A DNA stretch of 64,000 bases from Parus major (GCF_001522545.3 NC_031774.1:47113507-47177506); one strand, 5' to 3'; numbered from the stretch's first letter, positions 12,081 through 26,275 are shown. The notes: generated from the sequence alone by a model not told the origin. Numbers and translations: made by a program.

Positions 12081-14640
12081 AAAAAATGACTGTGAAACCA
12101 TGCTCTCAGAAGTCCCTGTCTCCAGTTTTGCTGCAGGTTTGCATTTCATCCTTCAGGGAAACTCCCCTCTGCTTCTCACCACATGAGTCCAGAGGCTTTT
12201 CCCTGAAACACTCAGTTCCTGGGAAGGTGTCATCTTCCTGGTCCTCAGTCACACCCTAGCAGAGCCAGCACAAGGGAAGCAGGCAGGCTCCCTCCTGGCT
12301 GCCCAGACACAGCTCTGTCAGACCACAGCACACAAAAAACACCCTGAGAACAAACAAATCTGGTGGGCCATCTGCCCTGCTCCCAGCATGCCACAGCCAT
12401 GGCAGGTGGCTCACACCTCTCCATGGTGCTGCCTGTGCTCAGGCTTGCAGCACTGCACAGGATTGTGCTTTTCTCCTCAGAGACCTTGACAGTTCCCAGT
12501 ACTGACTGAATCCCAGTAGGAATCCATGTAGCTGCCTTGATTTCTCTATACCTGCCTGCTAATGGTACACTTTCTGATGGGTTACGTGGTGGAGAGATGG
12601 AAACTGGTGAACCTTGGAACAGGTGAACTTGAATGGGCTATTTAAAAAGCTGCTATGAAAGAAGTATTTGATATGGCCATTTTCTTTCACATATGTCCAT
12701 TAAGATGGCAAGTTTTCAGACATGTCCTTAGTGGGGGTCAAGAAGTTGAGATTTAATTCAATTTACTTTCTAAGTGTGCAAGAAGCATGTGTGCAAAAAG
12801 CATGACTGCAAGTGTCTCAACAGATCTGACTGTCTGCTGTCTTCTCTCAGGACAAGCTAAGGCATCTCCCAAGATGAAGTGTGATTGCATGGGGAAAGCT
12901 AGCTCTGATTAGTCTGTTTAGTGATAAAATCATCATAGGAGAACACAGTTTGTAAAATGTTCAAGTTCGCACTCATTTGTCTTGCACATAGACATTTATT
13001 ATTGACTACATTCATGTTCTTCTTTCTTGAGCCATGAATACACAATATATGTAAGTGTATCTGGAAACAAATGTTGACAGTTCTTTACCTTTTATGTGGA
13101 CAAATCTCCTTCCTCTCTGTGTCTGTTTGCAATTGCTTCCTATGGAGAGCCATAGGAAAGAGGAAGATTCAGTGAACCTGTTGCTTCTATGCTCTAAAAC
13201 TATGTGGTCTGAACATACTCAGTGTTAGATCTTTATTTTGGTAATGCTTGCTTCTTTCACCAAAAGAAGGTCTGCAGGTTTAAAATGACTGCACACCTCC
13301 TGCCCTGAGTTGTGAGACATAGTCCATAAGGGATTTAAGCTCTGGAAGCTGCTCAGGGGTTATCAACTTCTGTACATGTCCTGTGGAAACATTTTCTGCT
13401 TTGAAATCTCTCCTTAAAAAGCACATCACCTCTGCTCAGACACCTTCAGATTTCTCTGAAATGTCTAGGAAATTGGAGATTTACAGAAATTGGAGATACA
13501 CAAATACCCAGCAGACTGAAAACTAGCTTATTATTTAGCTTGATTTTAAACCCCATAAATCTACCGTCTCCCGTGTGTTAGGCTGATCGCTCCAGCATTT
13601 GCACTGTCTTCTCTTGCCCCAGAGTCTCATTTTTTGGTCTCATCCACCACATGTAGTGAATATTATGCACTTAGACACCTCAGAAATGGGATACTGCAGG
13701 TGATAAAACCTGGAGCTCTTGGAAGGGCTATCACATGCCAGGTGCCTCAGTGGGACACATTAACTGCAAACTCCTGCTGTTAGGAAATGCCAGGATGAAG
13801 TGGCTGTGCTGTGCTTCTTGGTGAAGGGTGGGACTGGTGCAAGTCCTGCTCCACTGGCACTGATTTGACATTACATTTCTCCAGAGGTAAAACTCTGAGG
13901 CCTCAGTCTTACTTCCAAGCACAGATATTCATATACATGAAAGAAGCAATATCCAGCTTCTTTTCTTTCAACATGGTGCATTTCCTGAAGGAAAATATAA
14001 AGATACCAGCACAGAGGCTCTTGAGATGTATTTGTCAGTGCCACATGAATTTCTGTATTTCCTAATACTTAAACAGCCAGTTGTGCAAATTCAGCATTGA
14101 TTTAGCTCAGTTTTTAGCTGACATTGAGTATACTTTGCAACTATTTACATGATGGTGATCGTGGACGTGTAGCAAACAGATCCAGCTAGTCTTGACCATC
14201 ACCACAAGTAACCTGGACATATACAACATCCAACACAATCTGGCCAAATAGTGCACTGATATTAGCAGGCAGGAGTTACCCTATGTTTTTTGGTGAAGAA
14301 AAATGGTTTGAAATATCTCTTACACCGTAAAAATGCATTTTCATGCCAAGTTTAACTGCTAGTCTTGTTTTGTTTATAATGAGACTTGTATGGTTTTATT
14401 TTTACTTTCTACCTTCTTTATTATTCCTCAGAAACTCACCCAGCTTTTGGGAGATTGTGACCATGGAGGTGACTGGAGATGGCAAGCTAGAAGGAAAAAG
14501 CAGGTTTTTGGGGCTCTGAAGGTTTCAGTTTGTGAAAGATCTGATGCTCTGTAGCTGTGTCTAAATGTAGCCTTTTTTCAGAGATATTCATTCCTTGTCT
14601 AGTCAATTATCTCCAATGCACAGAGTCTGTCCTGTTCTTC
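12081..14640. other. Intergenic, no gene recognised
   Basis: No serpin exon, RNA gene or identifiable repeat was seen. If the promoter-like copy at 14.65 kb once drove a gene, its coding exons would be expected here or just below. None remain that I can recognise. Confidence 0.4.
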
Positions 14641-14705
14641 ATATCCTTTCAGCTGTTGAACAACGTTATGAACCCAGACTCTATCATAAACATTAACCAG
14701 ATCAG
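14641..14705 (-). promoter_or_regulatory. Orphan serpin-type promoter copy (HNF1-like element, TATA lost)
   Basis: On the minus strand CTGGTTAATGTTTATG (complement of 14685-14700) is followed by TAGAG, TTCATAACG and TTGTTCAAC. This is in the same order and similar spacing as gene A's promoter (CTGGTTAATGTTTTC, TAGAG, TTCATAATG, CTGTTCAAC). Where gene A has TATAAATAAGAG, this copy has an unrelated GCTGAAAGGATATG. No serpin coding exon lies between it and gene A's own promoter. It is a duplicated promoter, either a relic of a lost gene or a distal alternative promoter. Confidence 0.5.
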
Positions 14706-17700
14706 GGACAGATAATCATTCCTGAGGGACAGCAAATAATGTAGATATTGCCTGTGTTTCTTTTTTCACAAAAGCAGAGAGACTTTTTAGTTAGGGGAAG
14801 GTCAGCTGCATGGTGAAGAGGGAAGAGCCTCTGACAGGTGAAATACCCCTGTCAAATCTCATCTTCATCCAGACATGTTGTGTCAGGTTGCCCAGAGCAA
14901 CTTCTGAAGCTTTTGCTGAATCTGCTGAATAGTTTCTTCCCAAATACTTTTTAGATGAAAAACAAAAGCATTTAATTTTGATAGTTTCTGAACTGGATCG
15001 CTATTTTAGAAGCTTCTTTAAAATATTGTCTGACTCTTACAATACCTGCCTCAGCTCAGTAATTTGCTGCTTTTCAGCTGGGGTCAGACAAAACCTGCTG
15101 ATCTCTTGGAGAAACTTTCAGCTCATTTACTCAGAAAATGAAAAGTGGTTTGCTGACAATGTTTTTCATCCAAAGGCAGATCTGAAACTAGTTGTTAGAA
15201 TTGCTCTGGCATGGTGTTTCATTCACTCAGGAGCAGATCTGGGGATGAGACCAGTGGGAATTAAGGAAGGGTGTGGAGGACTATGTACAGGCACCAACCT
15301 GCCTCCAAGGGGAAAGGCTCCCATCCCACGCACACTCGCTTCAGCAGAGCTGAGTCCTGCTTCTGGTGACTGAAACTCCTGAATTCCATGAAAGTGCAAG
15401 GAATGGTTGACACAATTGATGCATGTAATATTGTAATAATCTATTACTATGAAATATTTCTATTAGTATTCTTACAAAACCTGTTTGCATTTTGGGGTTT
15501 TTTTTCTGTTATCTTCAGGTGTGTTTAAGGAGAACAATATTGATGGGTGTGAGAGAGCAGCTGGTCCCAGCTAAGAGATGGAAACCACTCACCTCAGTCA
15601 GAGGAAGCCCTGTGTCTTTTGGACTCGGGCAACATAAGCAGAGGCAGGTGATCTGGTAATGTGAAATGTGCAGTTGTTTGCTCAATAAATTAAATTCACA
15701 TTTGGAAAAAAAACAGTGCAGTAAGAAGGCTGTATTTCTGGTTAGGATCAAGAAGGGAAATTTCCAGTAAAACTGAAATGGAAGAAAACCAACAAGAAAC
15801 AGAGATAGCCTGTAAGATGATGGACTGCAATCTGTAGGTGTCTAAAGCACATAATTAATATCCTTTGTTGCCCTTAGACATGAAACAACACTTTTTTACA
15901 GTTCCTGCAGTTGGTGAGTTGTGAGCAAAGGGAAGGGGAAGGACCAGTGGAACTGTAATTCATGCAGTGCTGCCTTGCCCTTGTAGAAAAAGCATGTTGG
16001 ACCCCCTGAGCTTTCTTACCTGGCAATCTTCTAACCTGTCTGCTACAAACCTCTCCTCCTGGAGGTGCTGTTTGCTCACTTGGACTCTGTTCCCTATCAC
16101 AAGCACAAGATGTAAGGAATAATTGCAAAGTGCAACATCCTAGTACTATTTGCAAGTACTGAGGGTACCACAAAGTCAAGCTTTTCACCTTGAGCTCCAT
16201 CAGGAATTTCCATGTATTTGTTCCAGCATGTTGTGACGCCAGTGAGGGCTCCCCCTGTTCTTTCCTATTTTCTCTCTGTTCTTTAATATTTGCAGATCAG
16301 CTATCCAGATATTCCATGTTTTGACCAGTCAGCACACTACTGCACAGGTATTGGGAATAGGAGCTTTAGGCAAAGGTGATTGTGAAGGACTCTGGGTGCA
16401 AACACAGATAATTATTCCTGCAGTAGAAGGGTTATGTGGAGTTGCACAAAATGGGAAGCTACCTACAGGGGATCAGATAACAACTGTAAAGGAAGCAGCT
16501 ACCAGTAGTGTCCCATGGAACAATCATAGAATCTGTCATCAAGACTTTTGTCTTGGTAGTGCCCTGTATCACAAATTTATATACAGCCAGGAATGCCATA
16601 TGTTCTCAAGTCTTCTCAGATTGTGATCCAAGATTCACATGATACATGATGAAAGAAATTGAGAGTGGAAAGTGGATATTTATATGCATCATTCTTTCAA
16701 AAAAATGCAGTTATTGCTAAGTAGCTTTTCTTTTTCATCCTGAAGAGGATGGGGCTTTAGGATGGATACTTCTGAGCTAGGCATAAGAAGGTAGCTGGGA
16801 GGTGTGGTTAGAAGGAAAATCGATTTTGCTGGTGGGTCTGAACCCAATGAGGAAGTATTAAGAGGAGCAATGTGTGCATCTGTGTGTGACTTTAGGCAGA
16901 TAGGCACTAGGTGAAAGCTGCTCTGTGGCAGGAGTCTTGAGCTGCAGCAGAAACCTTAGGAAGGTGTCCCATGCCAAGAAACTCTTGTCTCTTACCTGAG
17001 CTGTCCCTGCAGTGTCAGATGGTCTTCCTGGGAAGGGTTAAATGATCTCAGAGGTGGCAAAGAATCTTTATCCCTTAAACATTTCCCCCCTCCCCTCCTT
17101 CCCCTCCCCATCTCTCCGTCACCTTCACAGAAAAGGCCCTGATCATAAATTTCCATATTGGCATGAATTCTTTCATGCCCCTCAGACCTCTGCACTCTGA
17201 CTCCAAAACAGCCAGAGGAAGGATGTCCATTCATTGGAAGCTGCAGATTTGCTTTTGAGTTTCCCAATTATCTCTTTAGGTTTTCTGCTGTGAGACTTCC
17301 TGGATCTATTTCATGCTCTGTGAATGCCTCTGTTCTGACCAGCTGAAGTCTGTGGAAGCCATCTAGGTACCAAAGAACTACATACCCTAGTTATCTACAA
17401 GTGATGGGAATTAGACTTTACCAAAAATCCTACATCTTTTCACAATTTGTGCTCAGTGGTCCATGTTTGTTTATTGCTTTCTCTAAAAGTTTAAAAGTTT
17501 AATTAAAAATCATCTTCAAGGTAGCAAAAATGTAATTTGCCTTTTTAGCTGGCTAAAGAAGAGGTTCTTTGTACAGAGTAGACTGTCATTGCCCTAATGA
17601 GCTTCATCAACTGGGCATAAATTAATTAATTGAGTGAGTTAATCTATGACACAGATAGCTAATGTGAGTTTAATATTCTTAGCTACTAAAATCTAATGGT

Positions 17701-20700
17701 ATCCACGGCACTTTCAGAAGGACCCCATCACATTCATTTGACCTTTCTTGCTTTTTGTACTGTCTTTATATTGTTTGAACAGGCTTACACAGTGAACACA
17801 CTGTTATACATTAAACAGCAAATAAAGTTTATACAGTAGCTGTAGAGCAAGCAGTGACAACATTGCTCTTGTGGGCACAGCTGCATGCCAGCACAAGAGA
17901 GCAAAAATAACTGAGTGCTCCTGGGTCCCAATGGCTCTGCTGTTTCGTGCTGTCTCCTGAGGTTCATGCCAGAAATGAAGGGCAAAGGGACTTCCACACA
18001 ACTTCTCTAGCAAAAGGCTGGTAGGATGCAGCAAGTACTCTCCTTCCCCTGCTTTCCTAATTCAAAGTCCTTCAGAGGAAAGCCAACAGCATGGCTCCAA
18101 ATTCAGACATATCAAATTAAGTTGTTTTCTTCATAAATCCTGACAAGTTATGGTGCTAGTTATATGTGACAGATGCAATGTTTCTTCTTGAGAGACCTTT
18201 CCCAAATTGCATTTCATGCTTGAAAATTTAACCTCTCCTTTGAAGCTGTGTCACTTTTATTCCCTTCACCATGTCTGATTACTAGAAAGAGAATATTTGA
18301 GTCAGTTACATTTCCAAATATAGAGAAATATTAGGCTTGATTAAGATAGTAATTACAAAGCTGAAGGCATACTTTATGTGCTATTTTGAATTAACTGAAT
18401 GACAGACACTAAGCTGATCACAATTAGCAAATCATGCCTAGTATATTTTCTATCTGAGTGTTGAACAACTTCCTAGTTTGTGGTTTTAAGATTAATTAAG
18501 CCTTTAGACCAAAGGCTTCATGATGAGATGCTCTTCAGTTAAGGCTAAATAGGAAGCCTCTAAGTGATACATTGAGAAATGAAAATGTTTAGTACACTGA
18601 ATATTGATAGAGTTACTTAGTCTGACTAGCCCACTCTAAAACATCCCTAAGAATTTTGCTTCCTATATTCCACAGGGCTCAGCATGACGAAGACTTCGAG
18701 GAAACAGCCCAGAGTTCACAGAGAGCAGAACTAAGTGCAAGGTGTGGTAAAAGCTCTTGGAGACCAGCTGAGGAAGACCAGCCCAGAGGAGCAGGCATGG
18801 TAACTGCTGGCCAAGGATGGTACTTACTGCTTAAGAACACACTGCAATGTAAAGAACTTTATATCAGATACTCTGTTAGGAGAACACAGAGTTAATTAGG
18901 GTGATCCAGTATGAGACTGGGAAACCTGGGTGTCTGTGTGCAGGAGTAATAGTGAGTTCAGCTGCCTTAGTAATGATGTGGCACCCACAGCCGTGCATTT
19001 CCAGTCCTGACCACCCTGTCACAGTGCTCACTGCTTTGGGACCTTTGTGTGCCTGTGGCAGCCCCTCTGGAGCCCAGGCTGGCATTGCCCCTGGGACCCA
19101 GCAGCCAGGCTCTTGTGAAAATGAGTAAGTCAACAGAATCTGAGGGGGCACATGTTTCCTGCCTGGGCTTCAGAAATACATTTTTACCCCTTCAGACCCA
19201 AGGGGTTTTTTACCCTTTGGATTTGACTGGCTTTACTTTGTGATTACTGCACTAGCAATTGCTTCTTTTTGTTTCCAAACTCTTTGCTAACTCTGACCTT
19301 TTCTAGTGTCTTCTATTTAGTGTGAATAGGTCAAGTCCCACTTTTTATTCACCTGTTATAATCATTTCAATTTGTGCTGCCAGAAAATTACTTTATGTTT
19401 CACCCCTTATTCACTGATTTACAAACTTATTTTAAGATAATCTCTCTAATTATTCCTTCAAAATCTCTCTTGAACACAAACCCCCAAACACTACCATTTC
19501 ACAATTAAACTACTCCTTAGAAAGAGCTAAGTAGGGGGTTTTATAGTTTTCCATTATAGTTTCAATAGTGGAGTAGGAATTATCAGGCTCTGTTATGGTA
19601 AGAAGAGAGGGAAATTGTCTTATTTCAGTTAAGGTATAATGGCTCCTTAAACATGACCACTCTGGGGAAAATGCTGAAAGAATGATTCACCCTGCTCCTT
19701 CCCACCAATTATGCAAGATGCTGAAGTTACCACCTTTGAGGGAATTGTAAACCTTGATGTCACAGCACAAGGGGAGAAATACCCTGGAAGAAAAAGCTTC
19801 CATTCTGTATATGCTGTTCAGTAATTATATGCCATTTACTTGAAGTAAAACTAGGGGAGAAGAACTTCTCCCTTTCAGAGTAGACCTTTAGAGGCTAAAG
19901 GGCTTTTTCCAAGGAGAGTGAGTGATGTGTTGCCCTTGTAGCATTGTATGAAAAACAAGGGACCAGACTACATCTGTATTGTTAAGGCATTTGTCCTCTT
20001 CTGGCCTCCAGTGTATGTAAACATAGCAACCAATAAAAATTTGTATGCCAATGAATTTTTCCTGGGTTTTTATAGCATGTAATTCCAAAGGGCCTTCTAT
20101 TCCTCCTACATTTTCATTTCTGTAAGATAAACAAGAGATTTACTATGTCTATGGGATTTCACCACCCAGGCAGGCAGCCACTCAGTGCTTATGAGGCTAA
20201 CTATAATATTTACTTAGTTTGGTCTTCATTTGGGCTTTAACTGATATTTTGCCATGATCCTGGATCGTTTTATAATGAAATTCTTTGTTCATGAGACCTT
20301 TGAGAAACAGTGTAAAATGAAGCTAAATGGAGAAAAAGAGGAATCATTAGGAAATATTCAATGAACCTCTGTTTAGCCAGGTTTGTTTTAGGGTTTTCTT
20401 GACCACAGAAATCCTATTTCTGCAATGGCATATTTATCCTGTAACCAGATGGCTGGATTCACCAAGCAGTACTCATAATTACTTGTGCTCTGAAAGTTTT
20501 ACTATCTAATAATATTTCTGGTGAAAGGCATGGAAAATTATTTTCTTTAAGTCTCCAGTTTTAGGAAAGCAAGTTTTCTGAATTGTTTTTCTAGTTGTTT
20601 CTGTAATTTTGCTGAGGCCCTTGCATGAGTTTCAGATCTGTTCCAGATCAAACTGTCTCATTTTTGGAAACCAGTAGAAACTAATAAATTCTCTCTTTTC

Positions 20701-23700
20701 TTGGTACAACTGAGAATTCTTCCCCTGAACCCTTACAATATGTGGTTCAATGTCTGAGTCAGAGAGCTGGCTCATGTTTAGCTTTTATCTAATTCACTTT
20801 CCTTTTGTAATAGCACAGGGAGTGCAAGAGATAGGGACATAGATGGGAAAGAGACAGGCACTCAGAATTTTATTTAAGAGAGTTGGTTGGGGTTTTTTTA
20901 GTTTGGAATTGTTGATATCATCCAACTAATTTAAAAGTTATGAGAGGACTTTCACACAACCTACTCCCCACCTACAACCCTTACCAAGGCTACCAAGAAT
21001 TCTCACACCAAACAGCCTGCAAGATGGGAAATTGTTCAGAATTGATGCTCTCAGAGAGAAGGAATCCTGATACTGCTTTATCACTTTCACATCCATATGC
21101 ACACTTGGGCCTCTAGCAAGGAAATCTGCAGCTCAATCTTGACCTAGAGGCATCTGGTCTTTTGGGGACCTGGTTCTTCCATATGTACTGCTCTATTAGG
21201 GTCAGCTTGACCACTTTCTCAACATCCACAGCACTTTTGCAGCACTTCAAGTATTGATTTTTTAGATGTTAAGGTGAATTTCCAGGGTTGCAGAGTATTC
21301 CTCACAGAACAGAATAGATAGTGCTTAGCTTTGGGCACTTCATTCTTGAATAAGAATTGAAAAAGGGCTGTGTAAATTCACTGTACATGAGTGAGCACCA
21401 CAGACCCTGCAGAGATTTGGAAGGAATGGCTCTATTCCTAAATTACATAGAAGTTGTGATTTTCTGTTTCCTTTTTCAGTGCCATATTTAGACACTAAAA
21501 TCAATCCTACCTGCAGTACACACAATCAGTTCAGCTCCCATTGACATCCACACAGCACATAGGCATGCAAAATTTTGATGTAAATGTGATATACTTGCCT
21601 AATGACTCACAGATTTACAAATGAGGACTGACAATTTTCATGAAAACATGAACAGACCTGGCAAGAGTTAACAGTCTTAAAAAACTAAAAACCTGATGTG
21701 TCCCTTTAATACTGCCTGTACTGGCACATCCTCAAAGAAATATAGCTGGCAAAAATATCCATGTAATTGTGCATGTAATAGATATTGGCTAAGCCAGCAG
21801 TTCTCCCAAGGGCTTATGAGAAATTTTTTGCTTGAATTCTTAGTCATCAAGGGTCTCCAGATTTACTAGAAATAATGCATGCCAAGTGGGGTAGCTGTAC
21901 CTGGTTCTGTAACCAAGTCAAGGGCATTGGCCTTCTCCACAGTCTTGTGGAATTCCTTTGATGCATAGGCCTGATCCCAGATGCATTTATTGCCTTGCAA
22001 GGCAGTTGCAAAAGTGATAATTTAGTAAACTGGAAGGCACTTCAACCCTACAAACAAACAAACAAACAAACAAAAAAAAAAAAAAAAGAGGGGCTTGAAG
22101 AAACCTAGAGCAGAAAAAGAATCCAACATAAGAAGCTGTTGCAGTGCATTTTTAATACATGATTTTATGTGAGCCAACAGTGGTTTTCTTTCAGACTTTT
22201 TTCTGATTTGGTGGTTATTTATGCTTCTTATTTCAATAGGTGCATTTCAGACACATAAGAGAGTTCACAGGAACTTTGATGTGCAATAAATTACTTTTCA
22301 AATATGACAGCTTGCTGCCTACAACATTCACTATTGCTTCTCAAAAACCTTAATTTTGCTGAATGTCAGGTCAGACTTTTTGGAAATACAAAACAAAAGC
22401 ACTGCTCAGATAATCTCCATCCCCACTTATGGCTGACTGTGGGAAGTTTTAGGTCAGGACTCCTGTGATTTCAGCTACAGTACTGCTGTCTCTAAACACT
22501 TCAGAATTATGTTTTTCTCAGGTAGGTCCTTGACACCAAAAGCATCAGAGACAGATGACTAATGAATGCACAGAGAGACCTGTCTGTTAAACTCTGTGCA
22601 AAATGGAGGTCAAACATTGCAAAGTTAATGCAGTCTAGTTTTACCCCTCATTTTGCATCCTGTATGCCAAATATTCCAGTATGGTAGGGGTAGATGGTAC
22701 TTTTTTAGTTAACAAAGGAAGTCATCAAGGACCAAAATGCATATTCTTGACATTTTAACTAGTTACCTGTAGGTGCTGTGCTGGTGGAGGATGAGGTGAG
22801 GCGAGTTATCCCTGATAACACCAGGCCACAAGGCATGGGCAGTCCACTCCATGTGCTGGCTCCACCTTTTCTCTCCCTTGGGTCAGTATATCTGAAGTAT
22901 GAGGGGCTTTGGCACACTGAAGTGTGGCCAAGGGTTCTTTGAACTCTTCAGAGAGATGCTACTCTCCCACTTCTCATCTTTCCATGTTGCTCCTGAAAAT
23001 GTGAAGTTTCTCTGTTGGCTGGAGTTGGCTCAGGGTGATATGTTTTCCTCTTGGTAGAATTTCAGTTTCAGCCAGAGCTGATTCAGGATATCTACAGCTG
23101 GCCCATTTTATTTATTGCCTTTGGTTTTAAGGCAGAATTTCTGAACATCTGTAAAGCTTTCACTTTTTCTGTTAAATCATCATGTTCTTTCTGTACTCCC
23201 TCTAGCTCCACTGTGGAGCTAAAATAACTGAGCAAATCAGCTCAACACTCCTGTTCTCTTCCAACTCTTTAAGCTCCTTTCCAAAATCCATCTAATTTTC
23301 CAACAAAGTCTTTGAACTTAAGTGCTTATTTGAGAAATCATGTCTGCTTTTTAAAATTTTTTTAAATTTTTTTTTAAATTGTTCTTATTTGTAGTTGCAG
23401 GGAATTTACAAAAGCATAGCTGGGAACTATTGTCTCAGCTGAAATAAATTTTCCACCCTCAAAAAAGTGCATTTAACCCGTTATACACCAAGTGTGTCTA
23501 ATGTCACGAAGAGAACTTGCACTCTTTTCCATAAGAAAATCTCACACTTCTGATGATAATTAAGAATTTTTACAAAGGTTTATATTTCAGTTATCTAGTA
23601 TTTGCTAGTAAACAATAAAACTGGGGTTGTTCCTGGGTTTAATTTTGTAGAATTGGGCAGAGGGGAAGGGAACAAATGAGGCAATATGAACAATTTCCTA

Positions 23701-24299
23701 TTAATTTTCATCCTTGTCTTCCCTTTAACATGTCTCAAGTAGCAGACAGTTAACTGCTCCCCTAAACCTCACCACTCCCAAAGCAGGGGAGCAGTGATGG
23801 AGCAAGCTGTATTAGTAGCTGTGGATGAAGAGACTTGTAGCTTGGCAGCCCTGTGCAAAGCTAAAATCCTTGGCTTGTCTCCAACAACAGACGTTTGCCC
23901 CTTCAGCAATGCTGAAATGATTCTATTCTCCTGAGAGAGAAAATGCATTAGACAGGTAGAGCTGACTCAGATTTTCCGTGGAGCATTGCTAGCTTGCTTT
24001 CTTTAAAATCTGGAGATGGGGGATATAAAGGGATGATTATAGAGAAAATATTTTGCATTAAGCAAGTCTAGGTCTGTGTGAATAGGTTGGCTAGAGGTTG
24101 GGTTTTTTTCCCCAAAGGACTGTGGAAAGGTCTGTGCTTGCTCACATGAAAAGCTGTATTATCTCTCACTGCAAAAATGCACACTATGGTTTTCTCTCTA
24201 CCACATGACCTGCCAGGGCTCTCCCAAACCAAACCACATTGCAGAAGCGTTTAGCAGCTCTGACCCAGCCTAGCCAGCAGCTAAAGCCCTCCAGCAGTG
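14706..24299. other. Long intergenic stretch without recognisable genes
   Basis: About 9.6 kb between the orphan promoter and the GC-rich repeat. I scanned both strands for serpin exon signatures and found none. Open frames (for example 14978-15373 and 16321-16626) carry no motif I know. The only clear low-complexity feature is the CAAA/poly(A) run at 22050-22087, listed separately. Confidence 0.4.
22050..22087 (+). repeat. (CAAA)n simple repeat running into poly(A)
   Basis: About five to six CAAA units are followed by an uninterrupted run of about 17 A. This could be a microsatellite seeded by a retrotransposon tail. No recognisable element body is seen immediately upstream. Confidence 0.85.
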
Positions 24300-25415
24300 T
24301 CAGGGAGCCCCAGGTCCCCTCAGTGGATGCTTTGATTCCAGCTCCTCCTGAGGAGGAGGGCAGAGCTGAAGCTGGAAACCCAGGGAGGAAGCAGTGTCCT
24401 GAGCTGTCCTGAGGTTCAGCTCAGGCTGTGTTGGAAAGGTGCCCTCCACTGCTGGTGCTGAGAGAACACTCTGAAGGAGCTCCTGATGGTTCATTAGCAC
24501 CATCAAAGCATTCTACCCAACCCTGAAGTGGTGCTGCCCATTGTGAGCCCCAGCTGGGTTCTGTGTATCTGGTGTTTGTGCAGAGGTGCTGGCAGGCAGC
24601 CTCTGTGAGGAGAGGTCAGGGCTGTCCTGTGCTGGACATGACCAGTTCCAGCCCATTCCAGAGGGCTCCAACAGAGCCAGCACAGCACACAGCAGCCAGG
24701 ATGGTGACACCTCTGGGCAAAGCATTCAACAAAAAGGAAAACACGCTGTGTAGCAGCTGTGGCAGGGAGGACTGAAATAACAAGAGAGAGAAGCAGCCCC
24801 ACGGACATTCAGATTGGTGCAGAAGAGGGGGCAGGAGGTGCTCCAGACTCCAGAGCAGAGATTGCCCTGCAGCCCCTGGAGAAGGCCCAGGTGAGGCAGC
24901 TGTGCCCCTTGGGGCAGCCCGTGGAGGACTGTGGTGGAGCAGAAACCCACACTGCTTGAGAACCCCACGCCAGAGCAAGTGGGTGAGGCCGAGAAGGGAG
25001 TTACAGCTTGTGGAGAGGTTGCCCTGGAACAGGGTCCTGGCAGGATCTGCAACCCCATGGAGAGAAGACCACTCTGGAGCAGTCTATTCCTGATAGATTG
25101 GATCCTGCAGGAAAGATCCATGCCAGAGCAGTTCCTGAGGGTCTGTCAACTGTCCTCATGCTGGAGCAGAGGAAGATCAGGAATAGGAAGGAGTGGCAGA
25201 GATGAAGCCTTATAAACTAACCTCAATGGCCCCTGTGTCTGCTTTCCTGCACCACTCAGAGAGAGGAGTAGAGGAGTTGGGAGTGAAATTAAGCCTGGAA
25301 CAAGGAAGAGGTTGGGGGAAAGGTGGTTTCAACTATGTCTTTACTACTATCCTACTCTATTTTTAATTGCCAGTTAATTTAATTAACTTGCTGCAGCACA
25401 ACTTTCCCTTTACAT
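24300..25415 (+). mobile_element. GC-rich interspersed repeat, probably LTR/ERV-derived
   Basis: This block is much richer in G+C than its surroundings. It contains loosely repeated units of the form CCATGGAGAGAAGACCACTC followed by TGGAGCAG, spaced about 50 nt apart from 24.9 to 25.15 kb. It ends in CTACTATCCTACTCTATTTT and a TTAATTTAATTAACTTGC tail, a terminus I associate with a common avian interspersed repeat of LTR type. The open frames it contains on both strands reflect its composition and not genes. The family name and the left boundary cannot be fixed from the sequence alone. Confidence 0.45.
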
Positions 25416-26269
25416 GGTGCAGTTGGTAATGTTGGCTTCTGCCTACTCAGCCCTCAGGAAGGTGCCCAAGTCACTTTTCTGCACCCTGAACGTCAGCTTA
25501 GTGGAGAGAATCCTCTTGGAGGCACTGAACAGAATGGAGGTCAATATGATCAGCTGGCATGTGGACTCCAGCTGCTGTCACCAGTTTCTGGGAGCAGAGG
25601 ATGAGTTTTGTCACATCTGGTTCTCCTAGGAACCCATGCTTTACTGTGCATGTACAAGACCATTAAATATGACAATTTGTGCAATGATGTGCAGCTTTCA
25701 CTGACACAAAAACTAAATTCTTGCCTTGCCAGAAATGTTGGGCCCCTTGCTCTGCAGCAAATAATAAGTGCAGAAGGGAGCAAGGTTTGAAGCTGGTAGA
25801 AGGCAGATGTCAATCTAGAAGGAAAAGGATTGTTCTTTACCAAGTAGCATCCACCATCTAGGAGAGGAAAGTGGTCAGCTCTATGTCTCTGTTTCCCTTC
25901 CCCTGGAAGGACTTCAAAGATGAAGGAGACTTCTGGGATTCACGGTGGAATGAGAGGGAGGGAAAGAAGAGTTCCCCAGCTGAAAAGGATAGACTTATGG
26001 TTTGTGAGGCGAGGACAAGAAATGGGAGACACAGGAAGTTTTTCAGCCAACAGCAGGAAATTGTATCTGCATACAAAAAAACCCTGACACCATGATAACT
26101 ACACAGAAAAAAAATATATATGTATATATATATGTATATGTGCATATAATATATGTACATATGTATATGAAGACGTCATGGCTGCCTACTTGGGCTGAGT
26201 AATTTTGTAAAAATGATAATATTTGTACTCAAATTTCTGTTTTGAAGTAAAGAAGAACTTATCAGCAGG
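25416..26269. other. Intergenic 3' of gene B
   Basis: No coding exon was recognised. It contains the AT microsatellite listed separately. The sequence just below gene B's stop codon is its presumed 3' UTR. Confidence 0.4.
26109..26168. repeat. TA/TG-rich microsatellite
   Basis: Imperfect alternating purine-pyrimidine run of TATATG and TATATA units over about 60 nt, just beyond the 3' end of gene B. Confidence 0.85.
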
Positions 26270-26275
26270 TTTATT
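26270..26275 (-). terminator. Candidate polyadenylation signal of gene B
   Basis: AATAAA on the minus strand (TTTATT on the plus strand) lies about 107 nt past gene B's stop codon, a plausible 3' UTR length for a serpin. No transcript evidence is available. Confidence 0.4.

Noticed and set aside
14978..15373. 131-codon plus-strand open frame
   Set aside because: No known domain and no supporting promoter or splice signals. Its N-terminal half is low in complexity-free motifs.
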